Source: Spectribacter acetivorans
Lineage (GTDB): Bacteria > Pseudomonadota > Gammaproteobacteria > Nevskiales > Salinisphaeraceae
Direction: 5' to 3'
Assembly: GCF_031846305.1 (NCBI RefSeq)
Contig: NZ_JAVRHY010000006.1
Location: 1-64,000, forward strand
DNA: 64,000 nt
The position numbers were made by a program, and so were the translations under genes. Positions 54,866 to 62,538 of this stretch are shown piece by piece. Position 1 is the stretch's first letter, and each line of letters begins with the position of its first letter. The notes under the pieces are model-generated. The model did not search any database. It was not told where the DNA came from and saw only the letters and a program-made list of their open reading frames with translations.

Positions 54866-55054
54866 CTACAAGCGCAGCCCTCTGGGCACGCGATGAATCA
54901 CTTCAACGTGCAGCGGCAGGCAGGGGACGAGGTAGACCCAAACTTCCGTGCACAACGTCGCCGGCGCACTGCCGACCATCAGAACCTTCCGATCCCAGCG
55001 GGCACCCAGCACCCAGCTGGAGCGCAGCCACTGAATTCGTGCCTTAACGCGCAT
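54866..55054 (-). CDS. Small basic hypothetical protein (62 aa)
   Basis: MRVKARIQWLRSSWVLGARWDRKVLMVGSAPATLCTEVWVYLVPCLPLHVEVIHRVPRGLRL begins inside the end of the upstream gene (overlap of 11 bp). It is a compact beta-rich sequence with a predicted hydrophobic patch. No family. Translational coupling suggests that it works with the membrane protein at 55044. Confidence 0.5.
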   Translation of the reverse strand: MRVKARIQWLRSSWVLGARWDRKVLMVGSAPATLCTEVWVYLVPCLPLHVEVIHRVPRGLRL

Positions 55055-55487
55055 CGCCGCGCTCCCGTTGCCGCCGGGCTTGCCGCCAGACCTGCATGTA
55101 GTTGTCCACTGCCTGCTGTGAGGGCGCCTTCCAGCCACCGGCGAAACACAGCAGGTAGGCCGCCAGGCTCACCACGGCGCTGCTCGACCAGATGCCCTGC
55201 AGCTCTGCCTGGCCTTGGTGCATCAGAAGCTCAAATTGGCTCTGGATCGACGCGGTCCCCAGTCCGGACTCCAGAAAGATCAGGCCAGCCAGCACCATGG
55301 CGGGGACCATCAGGGCGGCAAAAACCAGCGCGCGGCATCCGAACATCGCCATGGATGCCATGTCGTGCAGTCGCCAGTCGGGGTGGGTTTGCCGATACCA
55401 CGCGCTGAAGCGGTCCCGTTCTCGCTCTTCGTCGCGAGACAGCGCCGCTTTCTTTGCATCGCCGCGGTCAATGGTCAGGTCCAGCAT
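55044..55487 (-). CDS. Membrane protein (147 aa)
   Basis: MLDLTIDRGDAKKAALSRDEERERDRFSAWYRQTHPDWRLHD is cytosolic, followed by two membrane segments (ALVFAALMVPAMVLAGLIF and SAVVSLAAYLLCFAGGW). A longer in-frame extension upstream crosses a terminator, so the start at 55487 (behind GAGGTTTTTC) is chosen. No family was recognised. Confidence 0.6.
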   Translation of the reverse strand: MLDLTIDRGDAKKAALSRDEERERDRFSAWYRQTHPDWRLHDMASMAMFGCRALVFAALMVPAMVLAGLIFLESGLGTASIQSQFELLMHQGQAELQGIWSSSAVVSLAAYLLCFAGGWKAPSQQAVDNYMQVWRQARRQRERGDAR

Positions 55488-55603
55488 GGCGAAAAACCTC
55501 GTGGTGTCGCAGAAATTGCGAAATGAAACCCATTGTTTCCCTGATGCTGTCGGGAGCGCGGCCATAAAGCGGCCTTCTTCTGCCGCCTTAAACAGTCCCG
55601 TCC

Positions 55604-55631
55604 AAAAAAAAGCCCGGCGGTGAAGCCGGGC
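55604..55631 (-). terminator. Strong intrinsic terminator in the leader of the gene at 55044
   Basis: GCCCGGC-TTCACC-GCCGGGC followed by eight T on the minus strand, located before, not after, the coding sequence. Confidence 0.8.
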
Positions 55632-55755
55632 GAGGAGAGGAGACAGTCCATTCAACATCGATACCGAAGATGCCGGCCTCAGAGGCCAATCAGGGAGAAC
55701 AACACCCCTGAGGCCGGCTCGGTCGTCACAACGAGAAGGGGGAGGACTCGCTGCA
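55604..55755 (-). ncRNA. Candidate small RNA or attenuated leader
   Basis: A TTGC-type promoter (55761-55788) is followed by a long GCCGGCCTCAG/CTGAGGCCGGC stem-loop and then the terminator at 55604, with no gene between. The transcript of about 150 nt could be an sRNA or an attenuator of the membrane-protein gene. Confidence 0.45.
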
Positions 55756-55760
55756 GATTC

Positions 55761-55788
55761 AACATAGCCCGAAAGTGGATATAAGCAA
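55761..55788 (-). promoter_or_regulatory. TTGC-type promoter
   Basis: TTGCTTATATCC, N16, TATGTT on the minus strand. Confidence 0.55.
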
Positions 55789-55885
55789 GCGCCTTAAAAC
55801 CTCAAAAAAAACCCGCTTTCAAGCTCGCCGCCCGACAGCCATAACGCGCCATCATGATCAGAATCCTCGCTCCCGAGACGCACGC

Positions 55886-57475
55886 ATGATCACTCGCCTC
55901 GTACTCGCCCTGACCGCCACGTTCACCCTCGGCGCCGCGACAGCCTCCCAGGGAACAATCACCCAGGTCCTCGCCCTTCCAGACTCGGCACAGATCACCC
56001 GTAGTCTCGAGCTGTCAGTGGTGAAAGGCGTCAACCCCATCCGTCTCGGGCCTTTTCCGGCCGCCATGGATCCGGACTCTATCCAGATAGAACTGTCAGG
56101 AACTGGCTTGTCTCTGGGGTCAATAACACCCCGACGATTGCATCAAGCCGAGTTCAGTGATGCCCTCACCAAGACGCTACGAACCAGGCTCGAACAGGTT
56201 CAGCAGGCTATCCAGGCTCTGCAGGATCGCGCCTTGGCGCTCGAGCGTCGGGAATCATTTATTACCCAGATGGCCGCGGCGATCGCCGCACCCGCGGAAG
56301 GTCAGCCACTGTTGCCGCCCAGCAACTGGGACGATGCCGCCAACCGGCTTCAGTCCCAGATCGAAGAGGTATACGTGCGCCGGCGCGAGCTCGAACAGAA
56401 CAAGCAGGATCGCGAGGAGGATCAGGCCAAGATCCAGGCCGAGCTCTCGTCCTATCAGAATCGCGCTCGCAGCGTGCAGGTCGTGGACATCACACTTGAT
56501 TCTGACGCGCAGCGTTCAGCCGAAATTGTTCTTCGTTATCGCGTCAATGGCGCCAGATGGCAGCCTCGTTATCGGGCCCATCTTGATAGCCATAGCCACC
56601 AGCTTCGCCTGGAGCTGATTGCCGAACTCACGCAATCCACCGGTGAAGACTGGCCTGGCGTTTCCCTGCGCGTGGCCACCCAGCGCAGCGACCTTGGCAC
56701 TCGGCCCCCGAGCCTTTCTCCTTGGCTGGTGAGTGCTGCGCCACGCATCACCCCTCAACAGGCCCTGCGCGAGACCCGCGCCCTGGCCGCGTCGGACTTC
56801 GCAGGCAGCCAGCCTGAAACCGCCACGGCCAGCCCCAGACTGGACGGCTTCAGTCTGTCCTATGAGGTGCCCGGTCCTACCGACGTGCGCTCCGATAACG
56901 ACCCGGTCGGGGTGTCCCTTGCGACCTGGGAACTCGATGCCACGGTTACCCATCGGGCAGCACCCCGCCGCCTCCCCGCGGCGTTCGTGCACGCCCGAAC
57001 CGCCATGCCGGAAACCTCGGCTCTGTTGCCGGGCCCCGTCGAGCTATATCGGGATCAGAGCTACATCGGCCGAACCCGGATCGAGCAGGCTCAGGACGTG
57101 GACGGCCTTTCGCTTTCCTTTGGGGCTGATGACACTGTCAAAGTCACCTACGAGGCTGGCCCAGCCACAACCGAAGACGTCGGCATGCTGCGCCGCCAGC
57201 AGCAGGCATCTCGAACCCACCTGATCCGAATCACGAACCATCATGGCCGCTCGATCCGCCTGGTCCTGCTTGATCAGGTCCCGGTCGCCCGTGATGACAC
57301 CGTCACCATCGCCAACCAATATCAGCCCAGGCCACCGGAGCCCTATAACGAAAAGCTTGAAAACGGCCTGATTGTCTGGCGTGAAACGATAGCCCCTGAC
57401 GCCTCATTCGAGGCCAAGGTCGACACAACCCTGACCTATGAGCCCGAAGCCAGACTCCAGGGGTGGCCTGATTAA
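55886..57475 (+). CDS. MuiA-family (DUF4139) exported protein
   Basis: A signal peptide (MITRLVLALTATFTLGAATA) starts the 529-aa protein. A DUF4140-like N-terminal beta domain follows (ITQVLALPDSAQITRSLELSVVKGVNPIRLGPFPAAMDPDSIQIELSG), then a coiled coil (ALTKTLRTRLEQVQQAIQALQDRALALERRESF) and the DUF4139 domain (VVDITLDSDAQRSAEIVLRYRVNGARWQPRYRAHLDS). Mucoidy-inhibitor A homologues act in the envelope, mechanism unknown. It converges with the minus gene at 57472 (4-bp overlap of the ends). No TTGC promoter is seen. Confidence 0.85.
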   Translation: MITRLVLALTATFTLGAATASQGTITQVLALPDSAQITRSLELSVVKGVNPIRLGPFPAAMDPDSIQIELSGTGLSLGSITPRRLHQAEFSDALTKTLRTRLEQVQQAIQALQDRALALERRESFITQMAAAIAAPAEGQPLLPPSNWDDAANRLQSQIEEVYVRRRELEQNKQDREEDQAKIQAELSSYQNRARSVQVVDITLDSDAQRSAEIVLRYRVNGARWQPRYRAHLDSHSHQLRLELIAELTQSTGEDWPGVSLRVATQRSDLGTRPPSLSPWLVSAAPRITPQQALRETRALAASDFAGSQPETATASPRLDGFSLSYEVPGPTDVRSDNDPVGVSLATWELDATVTHRAAPRRLPAAFVHARTAMPETSALLPGPVELYRDQSYIGRTRIEQAQDVDGLSLSFGADDTVKVTYEAGPATTEDVGMLRRQQQASRTHLIRITNHHGRSIRLVLLDQVPVARDDTVTIANQYQPRPPEPYNEKLENGLIVWRETIAPDASFEAKVDTTLTYEPEARLQGWPD

Positions 57476-57723
57476 AGCAGCGCCAGTGCCTGCTGGCCCT
57501 CGTCGCTGTAGCAATGCCAGTCGTCGTCCGGGTCAAACGAGGCCGCGCCGCCCATTTCGTGCTCGGCGAGAAGCCCCATCAGCATCTCGCCAAGCATGTC
57601 GTCGAGCTTGGACTGAGCCTCCTCGTGAACCTCCGCCAGGAATTGCACACAGCTCTCCCGGTCCCAGCCGGGCCGCAACCGCTGAATCTCATCAATGCCA
57701 GCTTTCGCAAAAATTGTAGTCAC
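57472..57723 (-). CDS. Acidic hypothetical protein (83 aa)
   Basis: A GTG start after AAAGGAGATAGC gives MTTIFAKAGIDEIQRLRPGWDRESCVQFLAEVHEEAQSKLDDMLGEMLMGLLAEHEMGG. Helical, acidic. No family. Own TTGC promoter at 57776. Confidence 0.6.
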   Translation of the reverse strand: MTTIFAKAGIDEIQRLRPGWDRESCVQFLAEVHEEAQSKLDDMLGEMLMGLLAEHEMGGAASFDPDDDWHCYSDEGQQALALL

Positions 57724-57775
57724 GCTATCTCCTTTGTGTTGGTCGCGCACGACAAACGCCGCGGTCTTTGACTCC

Positions 57776-57802
57776 ACGCTAGAGCAACGTCACGGAATGC
57801 AA
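57776..57802 (-). promoter_or_regulatory. TTGC-type promoter
   Basis: TTGCATTCCGTGACG, N15, TAGCGT on the minus strand. Confidence 0.6.
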
Positions 57803-57825
57803 GCCCCCTCCCGAGAGGAGGAGGT

Positions 57826-58056
57826 TTAACTCCGGCGGCCGTCCTCGACGCCTTCCTGGCGTTCAGGTATCGCCGCCGCATCGGCCAGCAACTGGGTCTT
57901 TGCGATGTTGCTGGCGCCGACCAGGCCAGCCATGACCACGGCCACCCCGAACATCGCCGAGCGCAGGTGTTTCGGCGCGAGCCGGGACAGGAACGCCAGA
58001 ATGAGGAATACGGCGCCGCCATGGGCCAGAGCAATCAGCAATGAAGTCGAGGCCAT
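57826..58056 (-). CDS. Small inner-membrane protein (76 aa)
   Basis: MASTSLLIALAHGGAVFLILAFLSRLAPKHLRSAMFGVAVVMAGLVGASN has two membrane segments and ends with an Arg/Glu-rich tail. No family. It follows the gene at 58088 by 31 bp. Confidence 0.6.
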   Translation of the reverse strand: MASTSLLIALAHGGAVFLILAFLSRLAPKHLRSAMFGVAVVMAGLVGASNIAKTQLLADAAAIPERQEGVEDGRRS

Positions 58057-58087
58057 GGCCGATTTCCCGAAGAGTTACAACGCAGGC

Positions 58088-58507
58088 CTAGAGGCCACGT
58101 CGCGCCGTAAACCAAACCTTCATGCGGCGCAGCCAGCCCATCTCCGAGCTGGTGAGCACCTCGAACCGGCGCCAGCCGGATTCCATCGAGTACACGCCCA
58201 TGATGTGCCGCTTGCCCTCGATGAATCCCTCCAGATAGACCGGGAAAATCACGTTGCACGACGCACACCCGCCGGCCAGACGGGCCTGCATACGATCGTC
58301 GAGCTTGGCAATGCGCCCCTTGATCAGCGCCGGGTCCACACGCTCACCGCAGCTTACGCAGTTCAGCTCCGGGATCATCATCCGCAACGCACCGCGGTCT
58401 TCCACCAGCCCGGCACTGACCACCGGCGAGGCCTCCCAGAAACTCTTGAGTTTCTGAGACCCCCAGTGGAACGGGTTGCCGCGATAAGTCGTGTCACACA
58501 TGGTCAT
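58088..58507 (-). CDS. Zinc-ribbon-like hypothetical protein (139 aa)
   Basis: The start MTMCDTTYRGNPFHW follows AAGGAC. NCVSCGERVDPALIKGRIAKLDDRMQARLAGGCASCNVIFPVYLEGFIEGKR has two CxxC pairs that should bind zinc. The rest is basic (WLRRMKVWFTARRGL). Unknown family. Confidence 0.6.
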   Translation of the reverse strand: MTMCDTTYRGNPFHWGSQKLKSFWEASPVVSAGLVEDRGALRMMIPELNCVSCGERVDPALIKGRIAKLDDRMQARLAGGCASCNVIFPVYLEGFIEGKRHIMGVYSMESGWRRFEVLTSSEMGWLRRMKVWFTARRGL

Positions 58508-58684
58508 TGAGGTCCTTGTCGTCGCCAGGGCAGCCTGACTCGAAGCGGGCAACCAGACCATGAGGCCGGCGCCACCTTCTGAGATGATCCTCGCATGGTC
58601 ACCATAAACTGCAAGTCCTGAAAAACGTCTCGTTTCAGGCGCTTTAATTCCCGCCGCCCGCCGGTATCTGTCTATGCTGAACCG

Positions 58685-59569
58685 ATGCTGGCCCTGCTCT
58701 TGATACAGCTGCTGCTCATCGGCGCCCTGGCCCTGTTGTTCATCGTCCCCGCGCTGACGTTTCACGCCGGGCTGATCTACCTGCACAACACCCCTCCGCT
58801 GAATCATTACCTGCCAGTTGTGTCAGTCGAAGATCTGCTGTGGTGGTCCTGCCTGGCGATGGCCGCCGCCTACGTCCTCATCCTGCTGCGCTACCTGTTC
58901 GTCTCCAATCGCCGGGTCGCCAGGCATATCGCCGGCGTTCATGATCTTGTCGAACTCCCGGACAAGCATGGCGCAACACAGATGGGTCATGCGCTCGCCC
59001 GATCCATGGGCATCCGCATCCCGCGTTTCTATCTCATGGCCAGCCCGGTCCCCAATGCGTTTGCGCTGCAGTCAACCGGCCGCGACTGCGTGGTGATCAC
59101 CGGCGGGTTGGCGGCCACCTTGTCAACGGACGCTCTACGCTGGGTCATTGCGCACGAGCTGGCCCATCTGTGCTATCGAGATGCCGCCATCCGGAGTTTC
59201 TGGCTGACGGTCATTCGATCGCTATACAGTCCTTCGATCTTTCTTGCATCGATGAAGCAGGACATGGCGCGTTCTGGGTGGTGGCGGCCCGGCACGGCCT
59301 TTGTTCTCCTGCCACTGACGTTTCCGATGGAGGCAAGTGGCTGGCTGGCGACAATCGCTCGCCGGCTTTATCTTGTCCTTGATGGCCCGCTCTCACGTCG
59401 CGCCGAATGGAGAGCCGATGCCATGGCTACGCGCTACACCGGTGCCGCCGCCGGCGTCGAGGCACTTAGTTCCCTGAGTTTTGGATTGGAGCACAGCATC
59501 GATGTGTGGTCATCACACCCACCCACGCCCGCGCGAATCGCGCGGATCCGCGAACAGTCCAGTCTATAA
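58685..59569 (+). CDS. M48-family (HtpX/Ste24-like) membrane metallopeptidase
   Basis: Two N-terminal membrane segments (residues 3-25 and 53-72) precede the peptidase domain: LARSMGIRIPRFYLMASPVPNAFALQ, then LRWVIAHELAHLCYRD with HELAH (157-161). RRAEWRADAMATRYTG (about 235-250) gives the third zinc ligand (E-x-x-A-D). The S-H-P-P-T-P-A-R-I-A-R-I end is typical of M48. It is an envelope quality-control type protease. The ends converge with the gene at 59564. Confidence 0.85.
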   Translation: MLALLLIQLLLIGALALLFIVPALTFHAGLIYLHNTPPLNHYLPVVSVEDLLWWSCLAMAAAYVLILLRYLFVSNRRVARHIAGVHDLVELPDKHGATQMGHALARSMGIRIPRFYLMASPVPNAFALQSTGRDCVVITGGLAATLSTDALRWVIAHELAHLCYRDAAIRSFWLTVIRSLYSPSIFLASMKQDMARSGWWRPGTAFVLLPLTFPMEASGWLATIARRLYLVLDGPLSRRAEWRADAMATRYTGAAAGVEALSSLSFGLEHSIDVWSSHPPTPARIARIREQSSL

Positions 59570-60118
59570 GCGCCCCGACTTGGCTCGGCCAACCCACCCT
59601 TCTTCGACGCCACCCATCAGGTCAGGATTGTATTGCTGCAGCACTGTCACCGCCTCGATCAGTCGTATCTGTGCGGCCATCCAGTCTCCGAAGCCCATCT
59701 TGCCTCGGTCCACTCGCTGCTGGGCGTAGTCGCGAAGCGCGACTGACCCGTCAGGCTGGATATCCCATTCGAATACCAGCCGGCTGACCCCGTCCTGTAT
59801 GAGCTTGCGATCCGTGGCCAGATTGACCTGACGAACGATCTCCACGATCGCGCTACTGGGGACCTGTACACGCGCACCTCGCGTTACCTGCTTGCCATCC
59901 TCCGTGGCCGCCTGGGGCTCCACCAGAACCCCCTCGACCATCCCCGGCGAACTGGCATCCGAAACCACCAGCAGGCGAATAGATCGGCCCTCGCAAAGCA
60001 CGCAAACCCCGTTGCCTGGGAATACCCGCCCGTCTGCCGCGGCTTCCGGCCAATCAAAGCGCAGCACCGGGATCGCGACGCTGTTGGTATTAGGCGGTGC
60101 GTCGGCCATGGCGACCAT
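59564..60118 (-). CDS. Hypothetical protein (184 aa)
   Basis: The start overlaps the preceding stop (TGATG). VLRFDWPEAAADGRVFPGNGVCVLCEGRSIRLLVVSDASSPGMVEGVLVEPQ is a beta-rich first half; the second half is helical with Trp. No family, no signal peptide. It is coupled to the exported protein at 60118. Confidence 0.55.
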   Translation of the reverse strand: MVAMADAPPNTNSVAIPVLRFDWPEAAADGRVFPGNGVCVLCEGRSIRLLVVSDASSPGMVEGVLVEPQAATEDGKQVTRGARVQVPSSAIVEIVRQVNLATDRKLIQDGVSRLVFEWDIQPDGSVALRDYAQQRVDRGKMGFGDWMAAQIRLIEAVTVLQQYNPDLMGGVEEGWVGRAKSGRL

Positions 60119-60363
60119 CAGTGGTGGCCGTCCGTCTTATCGTCATTCCTGGCGTCACCCGAATCATCCGCCGCCTCTCGGCTTTGGGTCACCGCATCTT
60201 CGTCATAGCGGCAACCGCAGTGATTTATCGAGGTACCGCCGCCGAAGATTTCCCCGATCAGGCTAGGCGCAAGGCGCAGCAATTCGATTGACTGGCTCAT
60301 GGCTGGCGGGGCAGCCATGCCAATCGCCATCCCCAAAAATACCGCTGCGTATCGACACCTCAT
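60118..60363 (-). CDS. Small exported protein (81 aa)
   Basis: MRCRYAAVFLGMAIGMAAPPAMSQ is a signal peptide. The mature part is short, with a CGC motif and a highly acidic, His-containing C-terminus (DDSGDARNDDKTDGHH). It may bind metal. No family. Confidence 0.6.
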   Translation of the reverse strand: MRCRYAAVFLGMAIGMAAPPAMSQSIELLRLAPSLIGEIFGGGTSINHCGCRYDEDAVTQSREAADDSGDARNDDKTDGHH

Positions 60364-60610
60364 GGGCCATTGCCTCCTGAAAGAATAGTCCAGCAGCCCA
60401 CGACATTTATCGTTCGCTACCGCCCTCAGACCTATCCTCTCGCGGACCCGGTAAACCGCAACCCTTCCTAAAACGGCCGCATTCGCAGGCCACTCCCCCT
60501 GGCCTGATCTCGATAATCGGAGTCATCTACCGCCGGTAAATCCGGCATCAGATGCTGGTAACAGCATCACCCAACCGCCCATGGGGCTTCGCGCCCCACT
60601 GCGGGCACGT

Positions 60611-60637
60611 TTGCGTCATGGGTTCCCACCCTAACGG
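60611..60637 (+). promoter_or_regulatory. Possible TTGC-type promoter
   Basis: TTGCGTCATGG, N15, TAACGG; the -10-like box overlaps the ribosome binding site of the gene at 60647, so its role is doubtful. The interval 60364-60610 otherwise holds short inverted repeats (GATGCTG-GTAA-CAGCATC and GGGGC-TTCGC-GCCCC) and no gene. Confidence 0.3.
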
Positions 60638-60646
60638 GAGGCCCCC

Positions 60647-61261
60647 ATGTTCGAGACCTACTCGGAATCCGGGAGCGTCAAGCTCCGACCCTTCCACTAC
60701 CTACCCTTCCACCGGGCTCTCATCGCCCGGGTCAACCGCATCCGCCAGTCCTGGTATGTCCAGGTGCAACGGACACTGGCCAGCTTCATCGTCAACAGCG
60801 ACACGCTGGCCGGCCCCGAAGCACGGATGATGTTGGGTGAGCATCTCCGGCAATACCTGCCGGCGCTGCATTGCCACAACATTCATCGTCTGGTGGATGA
60901 GTGCTTCGAAGGCAAACGTCTTCGACAGCCCGCCAAAACGGCACCCTCTTTCGAGACCGTGCCCATCAACAGCCTTCGGCTGGACGAGCTGGGGTGTCAT
61001 CTCCAGCTCAAACCGGACTCCCGGACGCTCGTCTGGAAGACCGATCCGGCTAGCTCTCGCGAGTTCGCCGGCTACCAAAACACGTCTGTCGCGCAGGCGC
61101 TCTATCTCACCCTCGACGAGGTAGCCCAATGGGGCCCTCGTACCGGTGGCGCCTTCGTTATCGACGCCCATGACCGCGTGTCACACGTCAGCCGCTATTA
61201 CGGCGGTCTTGGCGTGCACACCGTGGTCGAGATCCAAAACGCAATCACGGCCGCTGCCTGA
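60647..61261 (+). CDS. Hypothetical protein (204 aa)
   Basis: MFETYSESGSVKLRPFHYLPFHRALIARVNRIRQSWYVQVQRTLASFIV has GGGAGG right upstream. RDELGCHLQLKPDSRTLVWK-like segments and GGAFVIDAHDRVSHVSRYYGG show an alpha/beta layout. No domain is recognised and no signal peptide is present. It is followed after 22 bp by the gene at 61284. Confidence 0.6.
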   Translation: MFETYSESGSVKLRPFHYLPFHRALIARVNRIRQSWYVQVQRTLASFIVNSDTLAGPEARMMLGEHLRQYLPALHCHNIHRLVDECFEGKRLRQPAKTAPSFETVPINSLRLDELGCHLQLKPDSRTLVWKTDPASSREFAGYQNTSVAQALYLTLDEVAQWGPRTGGAFVIDAHDRVSHVSRYYGGLGVHTVVEIQNAITAAA

Positions 61262-61283
61262 TTGCTCTTTCCGGAGAATGAAA

Positions 61284-61625
61284 ATGGCTGCACAGCTACA
61301 AACTGCCCTCATGTCCGACACGGCCCTGGCCTTCCGGACTTGCAAGCATTACATGCCCGACGCCGCCTACATGGAGAGGCAGCAGTTTTTCGGGGATGAC
61401 GCGGTACTCGCCTCCAACCAATTCTGGGAGCAGCTTCGACAGACGCTGCCCGAGTATCTGGACGGCGGGTTTGCGGTGCTCAGCACCCACCCGTCGCACA
61501 GCGAGGTCATTGCCCAGACCTCTGACCAGCTCGATATCGGTTACGCCCATGGCGTCGATCGCTTGCTGGAGGCCCTGAGCTTCGCAAGAAGCCTTGGGCT
61601 CGAGGAGATCTGTGTCCAATTCTGA
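61284..61625 (+). CDS. Hypothetical protein (113 aa)
   Basis: The ATG at 61284 is preferred to the one at 61278 for spacing from GGAG. MAAQLQTALMSDTALAFRTCKHYMPDAAYMERQQFFGDDAVLASNQFWEQLRQTLPEYLDGG is helical; HSEVIAQTSDQLDIGYAHGVDRLLEALSFARSLG completes it. No family. Confidence 0.55.
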   Translation: MAAQLQTALMSDTALAFRTCKHYMPDAAYMERQQFFGDDAVLASNQFWEQLRQTLPEYLDGGFAVLSTHPSHSEVIAQTSDQLDIGYAHGVDRLLEALSFARSLGLEEICVQF

Positions 61626-61737
61626 TCTGTACAGACCGGGCCCCTGAAAAGGGGCCTGGTCATCACCCCTTTTACCTGCCCCTTCCCGCGGTCAAGGCGC
61701 CGATCATGGTGCCGATAGCCCATCCATGGCCATATCC

Positions 61738-61866
61738 ATGTCAGACCTTGTTCGCCCCCGCGTTCGTGATCTCGCCTGTATGGCGGGCCTGCTGATGGGC
61801 GCCGCCTTGCTTTTTTCCGGCTTTATCGCCGCCAACATGCTGTTGTTTGCCCGGCTGATCGGCTAG
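61738..61866 (+). CDS. Very small single-pass membrane protein (42 aa)
   Basis: MSDLVRPRVRDLACMAGLLMGAALLFSGFIAANMLLFARLIG has one membrane helix; an in-frame ATG at 61726 is an alternative start. There is no clear promoter or ribosome binding site. It ends in a 4-bp overlap with the end of the dNMP-kinase-like gene. The GGCCCC-TGAA-AAGGGGCC hairpin at 61639 lies upstream. Confidence 0.4.
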   Translation: MSDLVRPRVRDLACMAGLLMGAALLFSGFIAANMLLFARLIG

Positions 61867-62486
61867 GCGACCTGCTCAAGTAGCGGCGTGCAGGCAGCAA
61901 TCACACGCCTTCGGTAGGCGTCGAGTGACGCGTTGTTGACGATTCGCTGATCCCCCTCGGCAAATGCCACTCCCGCTTCTGAACTGTGGTTCCAGTTGAT
62001 GGCCACGTTGCGGGCCGCGTCATCCTTGTCTATGTGCACGATAAAGCCCCCGAGCTGCCTCACCACATCCGCCTCCCATTCGTAGCGAACGTCGCTGAAT
62101 ACCACCCCAGCCCAGCCCTCGGACAATCGTGCCTGCATGTCCATGACGGCACGACGCACGATGATGTCGTCTCCGTATCTCTCACGCAGCCGATCCCCTT
62201 CCTGCTGACACAGGTCACGCGCGGTGCAGCCCCAGCCCGGGATTACGACATCCTTGAGATCACGCGCCCAGAGATATTCAGCGGCTACCCGCTTGGTCTG
62301 CTTGATATGCAGTTTCAGCGGGTCGGCGAAGGCGATCTTGGCAAAGCCCATCGGCTTGAGAAAATCCGCGAGCGTGTCCTTGCCGGATTCCGCCGGCCCG
62401 TGAACCCCAAGCACCTTTGGCTTGGCCTTGCCGTGGGCCAGCGATTCGATCAGAGATGACAACGAAGGGATGTTTGCGAACGACAT
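61863..62486 (-). CDS. Deoxynucleoside monophosphate kinase-like P-loop protein
   Basis: LGVHGPAESGKDTLADFLKPMGFAKIAFADPLK (residues 26-58) is the Walker A region and following D-P-[LM]-K of phage-type dNMP kinases. WGCTARDLCQQEGDRLRERYGDDIIVRRA and GVVFSDVRYEWEADVVRQLGGFIVHI (strand with D-V-R) complete the pattern. The enzyme would supply dNTP precursors for element or phage replication. It has a TTGC-type promoter. The start follows an AGGAGGTCGAATATG context. Confidence 0.8.
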   Translation of the reverse strand: MSFANIPSLSSLIESLAHGKAKPKVLGVHGPAESGKDTLADFLKPMGFAKIAFADPLKLHIKQTKRVAAEYLWARDLKDVVIPGWGCTARDLCQQEGDRLRERYGDDIIVRRAVMDMQARLSEGWAGVVFSDVRYEWEADVVRQLGGFIVHIDKDDAARNVAINWNHSSEAGVAFAEGDQRIVNNASLDAYRRRVIAACTPLLEQVA

Positions 62487-62507
62487 ATTCGACCTCCTAT
62501 GGCTCCA

Positions 62508-62534
62508 TTCTAGGGAGTCCGGCCGAACTGCAAC
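62508..62534 (-). promoter_or_regulatory. TTGC-type promoter
   Basis: TTGCAGTTCGGCC, N15, TAGAAT on the minus strand. Confidence 0.65.
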
Positions 62535-62538
62535 CCCG

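Noticed and set aside
61639..61656. Intrinsic terminator after the gene at 61284
   Set aside because: GGCCCC/GGGGCC forms a stem but is not followed by a T-run on either strand; kept only as an unassigned hairpin.
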